The notes under the pieces are model-generated. The model had not been told where the DNA came from. It saw nothing but the letters and a program-made list of their open reading frames with translations, and searched no databases. This document shows, piece after piece, positions 29,129 to 33,585 of a stretch of 33,585 nt of DNA; within the stretch, counting starts at the first letter, position 1, and every line of letters begins with the position of its first letter. The stretch is from positions 1 to 33,585 of the forward strand of contig WLPO01000005.1 of assembly GCA_009698745.1 (NCBI GenBank), given 5' to 3'. Source of the stretch: Actinomycetota bacterium (GTDB lineage: Bacteria; Actinomycetota; Acidimicrobiia; Acidimicrobiales; Ilumatobacteraceae). The position numbers were made by a program, and so were the translations under genes.

Positions 29129-30421
29129 TCACTGGCTGGACGGCGGCTTGTAATACGGATCACTCCGCCGAACGGCACCATCAGTTTGCGCAGGAAGATA
29201 GTCCTGTTCCACTTTCTGACTCGAAACCTTTTTGCTACTGGCTTTTCCGTCCGATTTCTCATCGTGTGGAGAACGATATTCTGTGCCGTGACCCAGCACT
29301 TCGGCGCCCGCATAATGCGCATCTCGAAGATGAGCTGGAACCTCAACATCTACTCCTTGGCGAATATCACTTCGAGCATTCCAAATTGCAACAGCAGAAC
29401 CGTTGCTCTTTGGCGCTTGAGCAAGATAGACAACCGCTTGAGCAAGATTCAGTTGCGCTTCGGGAAGTCCGACATGATCAACAGCTTGTGCTGCGGCCAC
29501 AGCGACAACAAGTGCTTGTGGATCTGCCATACCAATATCTTCGGAAGCCAAAATGATCAGTCGACGCGCTATAAATCTCGGATCGTCTCCCGCCTCAAGC
29601 ATTCGTGCGAGCCAGAAAATTCCGGCATCGACGTTGCTCCCTCTGATGCTTTTGATAAAAGCAGACACCACGTCATAGTGATCGTCACGGCCATAATTTA
29701 AGGCACTCACTCCGAGCGCGGCTTCAACATGTGCAGTGGTCACCTTGTCCGGTCGCGCCAACGCGCATGCAACTTCAAGAGCAGTAAGACCCTGTCGGCC
29801 GTCTCCCGCTGCTCTTTGAGAAAGTATCGTCAGAGCATCGTCATCGGCAGTCATACCTTCTGCGATTAATCCGCGCTCCAGCAAACTTCGAATAGCTGCG
29901 ACGCCAAGAGTCTCGAGACGAAACATCGTGCTTCGGCTTCGCAACGGACCATTTACTTCGAAAAAAGGATTCTCAGTAGTTGCACCAATCAACGTGATAA
30001 TGCCACTTTCAACCGAAGGAAGCAGAGCATCTTGCTGTGATGTAGAGAAACGATGAATTTCATCGACAAAAACAATTGTTGAGCGGCCATGTTGCCCCAG
30101 GCGGTCGGTTGCTCGCTCTATCGCTTCGCGCACATCCTTCACTCCCGATGTCACCGCAGACAATCTCTCAAACGCACGATTAGTGCTCGACGCAACAACT
30201 TCAGCAAGTGTCGTCTTACCTGTGCCCGGTGGTCCCCACAGAATTACTGACGACAAGCGATCAGCCTCGATCAACTTGCGCAACGGAGCACCCTGGGCAA
30301 TCAAATGCTCTTGGCCGACTATTTCATCCAGCGTGCGTGGTCGCAGCCGCGCCGCAAGTGGTGCCTGCGAGCGAAGCCTGTCAGCCACCGCCGCAGAGAA
30401 AAGGTCGTTGGCTTGAGTCAA
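29129..30421 (-). CDS. rarA: replication-associated recombination protein A (RarA/MgsA AAA+ ATPase); probable TTG start at 30421, open frame extends to 30511
   Basis: PLAARLRPRTLDEIVGQEHLIAQGAPLRKLI; ILWGPPGTGKTTLAEVVA; IVFVDEIHRFSTSQQDALLPSVESG. Confidence 0.94.
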   Translation of the reverse strand: MTQANDLFSAAVADRLRSQAPLAARLRPRTLDEIVGQEHLIAQGAPLRKLIEADRLSSVILWGPPGTGKTTLAEVVASSTNRAFERLSAVTSGVKDVREAIERATDRLGQHGRSTIVFVDEIHRFSTSQQDALLPSVESGIITLIGATTENPFFEVNGPLRSRSTMFRLETLGVAAIRSLLERGLIAEGMTADDDALTILSQRAAGDGRQGLTALEVACALARPDKVTTAHVEAALGVSALNYGRDDHYDVVSAFIKSIRGSNVDAGIFWLARMLEAGDDPRFIARRLIILASEDIGMADPQALVVAVAAAQAVDHVGLPEAQLNLAQAVVYLAQAPKSNGSAVAIWNARSDIRQGVDVEVPAHLRDAHYAGAEVLGHGTEYRSPHDEKSDGKASSKKVSSQKVEQDYLPAQTDGAVRRSDPYYKPPSSQ

Positions 30422-30434
30422 GCGCTCGTGCTCG

Positions 30435-32222
30435 CTAACTCTTTGCTGGCGGAGGCAACAATCGAATGCCCAACTCGTTGAGCTGTGCAGGATCGACAGG
30501 AGTTGGAGCATTCGTCATTGGATCGCTCCCCGACTGCGTTTTTGGAAAAGCAATCACTTCACGAATGTTTTCTTCACCAGCCAATATCGCAACAAGACGA
30601 TCCGTGCCGAATGCAAATCCGCCATGTGGTGGCGCACCGTATTTGAACGGCTGCAAAAAGAAACCGAATCGGCGATCGGCATCTTCATCCGAAATACCGA
30701 GCTGCCTGAATACGCGTCGTTGCATCTCTGGGTCATGAATACGAATTGAACCAGAACCGAGCTCCCATCCGTTGAGCACCAAGTCGTAAGCAAGAGCGCG
30801 CACGCTCATTGGGTCTGACTCAAGGCGTTCTATGTCGTCAGGATGAGGTTGACAAAAAGGATGGTGACCGGGTTGAGGCTTGCCAGTAGTTGCATTGATT
30901 CCAACAAACAATGGAAAGTCGATCACCCATACGTAACGGTATGGCCCCTCATGTACCGGCGGACGACCGATGTCATTGCGCAAGTGTCCAAGAACTTCAC
31001 AGGCTGTTGACCACTCGTCCGCAACGAGCAGCAGTAGGTCGCCTGCCTTTGCTTGCATTTGCTGTAACAGTGCAGCACGCTCAGTGTCGCTGAGAAATTT
31101 GGCAACTGGCGAATCCAACGAAAGATCATCACCAACCTTGATCCACACCAATCCCTTTGCACCCATTTGCTTTGCGCGATCGGTAAACGCATCCAACTTG
31201 CTGCGTCCAGATGCTGCTGCTTCTGGGTATGTCGCTACATCAACTCGCAAACCTTTAATCGACTTCGCTGTTGCAAAAGCCTTAAATTCAGTTGCCGCAA
31301 ACACATCGGCGAGCTCAATGAGTTCCATACCAAAACGTAAGTCGGGTTTGTCGCTTCCAAAGCGATTCATCGCATCGTGCCAAGTAATTTGTTCGATCGG
31401 TGGTGGCGTCTGACCAAGCGCAGCCTCGGCCGCAGCGACAACTGCCTTGCTAATCGCAGCCAGCACATCGTCTTTGGTGACAAAACTCATTTCGGCATCC
31501 AACTGCATGAACTCGTACTGGCGGTCTGCTCGCAAGTCTTCGTCGCGCAGGCAGCGAGCAATTTGGTAATAGCGATCGATACCAGCAACCATGAGCAATT
31601 GCTTCCACAACTGTGGTGACTGTGGCAATGCATAGAACGATCCGGGCTCTTTGCGCGATGGCACCAAAAATTCGCGAGCACCTTCTGGAGTGGAAGGCAT
31701 CAAGAATGGAGTCTCAACTTCAACAAAGTTCTGTGCTTCCATGGCACCACGAATTGCCGAGTTGACTTTGGCGCGAATTCGCAGATTCTTCTGCATCCGT
31801 TCACGGCGGATATCGAGATAGCGAAACTTGAGCCGCACACCTTCGTCCACATCGTCTGCACGAGCATCGATTGGAAATGGTGGAGATTCTGCAGCGTTCA
31901 AGACCGTAAGTTGACACTCAACCAACTCGACGCCGCCTGTTGGAAGGTTGGCATTGATCGTTCCATCCGGGCGAGCCTGTACTTTGCCGGTGATCTGCAC
32001 TACCCACTCGTTGCGAACGTCTTTTACATCACTCACCACGCATTGCACCACTCCCGAATAGTCGCGCACATCGAGAAATGCCAAATGTTCTCCGTGTTCA
32101 CGGCGACGCGCTATCCAACCGCACAACGTCACGGTTTGACCAATGTGCTCTGGACGCAAGCTGCCACACAACTGGGTGCGCAGCGCTGTCGCGTTAATCG
32201 ATGGGGTTAGAGAATTGGACAT
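30435..32222 (-). CDS. aspS: aspartate-tRNA ligase (possibly non-discriminating)
   Basis: CGWIARRREHGEHLAFLDVRDYSGVVQ; RFRYLDIRRE-like KFRYLDIRRERMQKNLRIR; FGTDRLVAILAGEENIREVIAFPKTQSGSDPMTNAP. Start trimmed to MSNSLTPS. Confidence 0.96.
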   Translation of the reverse strand: MSNSLTPSINATALRTQLCGSLRPEHIGQTVTLCGWIARRREHGEHLAFLDVRDYSGVVQCVVSDVKDVRNEWVVQITGKVQARPDGTINANLPTGGVELVECQLTVLNAAESPPFPIDARADDVDEGVRLKFRYLDIRRERMQKNLRIRAKVNSAIRGAMEAQNFVEVETPFLMPSTPEGAREFLVPSRKEPGSFYALPQSPQLWKQLLMVAGIDRYYQIARCLRDEDLRADRQYEFMQLDAEMSFVTKDDVLAAISKAVVAAAEAALGQTPPPIEQITWHDAMNRFGSDKPDLRFGMELIELADVFAATEFKAFATAKSIKGLRVDVATYPEAAASGRSKLDAFTDRAKQMGAKGLVWIKVGDDLSLDSPVAKFLSDTERAALLQQMQAKAGDLLLLVADEWSTACEVLGHLRNDIGRPPVHEGPYRYVWVIDFPLFVGINATTGKPQPGHHPFCQPHPDDIERLESDPMSVRALAYDLVLNGWELGSGSIRIHDPEMQRRVFRQLGISDEDADRRFGFFLQPFKYGAPPHGGFAFGTDRLVAILAGEENIREVIAFPKTQSGSDPMTNAPTPVDPAQLNELGIRLLPPPAKS

Positions 32223-32232
32223 GTACTTACTC

Positions 32233-33486
32233 TCATTTCTGTAGTTCGTTGCGTATCGCTGCAACGAGCTGATCTTGTGCGATTGCGTATTGTTGACCAG
32301 AATTCATCGGACGAACGATGATATGCCCTGCGGCTACTTCGTCGGTGCCAATTATCAACGCGATTGCAGCGCCACTTCTGTCGGCTGCCTTCATTTGCGC
32401 TTTCATGCTTCGGTTGTCAAAGGCTCGATCGGCACTGATCGCATTGTTTCGCAACAGATTGCACACCTCTGCAGCATGCAATCCGCCGGTCGTGTCAACA
32501 ACGAACACGGAGACACTTGTGGATGGAGCCGCGAACACGTTTTCGGCATCACACGCCAAAAGAGTTCGATCAAGACCTAGGGCAAAGCCAATACCAGGTG
32601 TTGCCGGACCACCCAATTGCTCGACCAAACCGTCATAGCGTCCGCCTCCACCGATAGCAGTGTGTGCTGCCTTGAGTGCCGTCGAAACAAATTCAAACGT
32701 AGTTCGACGGTAGTAATCAAGACCGCGCACCAACCGATCGTCAATTGCATACTTCACATCAAGCGCATCGAGTGCACGCAAGACCGAATCGAAATGATTG
32801 GCCGCATCTTCACTCAAGAAGTCGCGAATTTTTGGAGCAGCATGAATGATTGCTTGATCTTCGCGCCTCTTCGAGTCGAGCACGCGCAGAGGATTTTTTT
32901 GCAATGTGATCTGCGATTCTTCAGAGAGCTGCGAGAGGTTGGCAGAAAAATACTCGAGCAGCGCTGCTGAATACTTTTCGCGATCTCCATCATCTCCCAG
33001 CGAATTGACAGCCAATTGCACATCCTTCAAACCAAGCCTGGTGAAGAATGTTGCAGCAAGCGCGATTACCTCTGCGTCTAAGAGCGGATCGTCAACACCC
33101 AAGACTTCGATGCCAACCTGATCAAATTGTCGGTATCTGCCCTGTTGCGGTTTTTCGTAACGGAAATTAGGACCCGAGTACCAAACCTTCCAAGGCGTAG
33201 TTGGTCGGTGTTCGACAAACGCTCTGCACACACTTGCTGTTTGCTCGGGACGCAAAGCAACCCGCCGACCACCTTTGTCTTCAAAGTCATACATTTCTTT
33301 GGTCACAACTTCGGTCGCCTCGCCCAGACGCAAAAAGACTCCAAGGTCTTCAAACATGGGTGGAATAATCAGCTGATAGCCCGCATCTTGCACGACCGAG
33401 GCAAATACCTCTTGAAATTGGCGCCAACGTGCGGCGTCGGGAGCCAAAATGTCCCGGGTTCCTGGGCTAGTTGAAAAAACCGTCAC
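32233..33486 (-). CDS. hisS: histidine-tRNA ligase
   Basis: GTRDILAPDAARWRQFQEVF; LRPEQTASVCRAFVEH; NFRYEKPQQGRYRQFDQVGIEVLG; LVRGLDYYRRTTFEFV. GTG start. Confidence 0.97.
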   Translation of the reverse strand: MTVFSTSPGTRDILAPDAARWRQFQEVFASVVQDAGYQLIIPPMFEDLGVFLRLGEATEVVTKEMYDFEDKGGRRVALRPEQTASVCRAFVEHRPTTPWKVWYSGPNFRYEKPQQGRYRQFDQVGIEVLGVDDPLLDAEVIALAATFFTRLGLKDVQLAVNSLGDDGDREKYSAALLEYFSANLSQLSEESQITLQKNPLRVLDSKRREDQAIIHAAPKIRDFLSEDAANHFDSVLRALDALDVKYAIDDRLVRGLDYYRRTTFEFVSTALKAAHTAIGGGGRYDGLVEQLGGPATPGIGFALGLDRTLLACDAENVFAAPSTSVSVFVVDTTGGLHAAEVCNLLRNNAISADRAFDNRSMKAQMKAADRSGAAIALIIGTDEVAAGHIIVRPMNSGQQYAIAQDQLVAAIRNELQK

Positions 33487-33492
33487 ACAATG

Positions 33493-33498
33493 AGGTTA
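33493..33498 (-). promoter_or_regulatory. candidate -10 (TAACCT) of a leaderless hisS promoter
   Basis: TAACCT-CATTGT-GTG on the minus strand; no Shine-Dalgarno before the GTG start. Confidence 0.4.
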
Positions 33499-33585
33499 GA
33501 CGCTGGATGCTCCGTTGACATCACACGATACGCGTCATATACAGAATCAATACGTTTGATTGTGTGCAAGACCGATTGCAAATGA

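Noticed and set aside
33487-33585. Possible T-box or His leader peptide upstream of hisS
   Set aside because: No T-box sequence, no His-codon run and no terminator/antiterminator pair visible in the available 99 nt.
1-33585. Search for CRISPR arrays, tRNA/rRNA, transposases, phage, toxin-antitoxin or defence genes
   Set aside because: None seen; gene content is contiguous housekeeping with very short intergenic gaps.

Overview
The window is a dense housekeeping gene array from an actinobacterium. The mIHF-gmk-rpoZ-coaBC-metK-priA and efp-nusB-...-pyrR synteny, with moderate G+C, suggests an Acidimicrobiia-like lineage; this placement is inference. About 30 genes lie on the minus strand. In transcription order they are hisS, aspS, rarA, a small membrane protein, alaS, ruvX, mltG, aroE, aroC, aroK, aroB, aroQ, an M24 aminopeptidase, efp, nusB, a DUF2079-like membrane protein, pyrR, pyrB, pyrC, carA, carB, pyrD, mIHF, gmk, rpoZ, coaBC, metK, priA, def, fmt and a small cold-shock-domain protein. 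Only two convincing complete genes are on the plus strand: a conserved-hypothetical-like ORF at the left end and a methyltransferase wedged between priA and def. I found no rRNA, tRNA, CRISPR, transposon, prophage or defence system, and no clearly new multi-gene system. The most interesting signals are regulatory: (1) a near-perfect PyrR-binding hairpin beside the pyrR Shine-Dalgarno, with an extended -10 that would start the transcript at an upstream hairpin; (2) a TANNNT-N6-start-codon arrangement without Shine-Dalgarno at hisS, aroC and mIHF, suggesting leaderless transcription units inside the array; (3) an antisense methyltransferase gene interrupting the priA/def-fmt run, a possible noncontiguous operon; (4) an apparent class 1B-like PyrD without adjacent pyrK or pyrF; (5) a long acidic Ala/Glu/Val tail on RpoZ. 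All assignments come from reading the sequence and motif recall; no searches were run.
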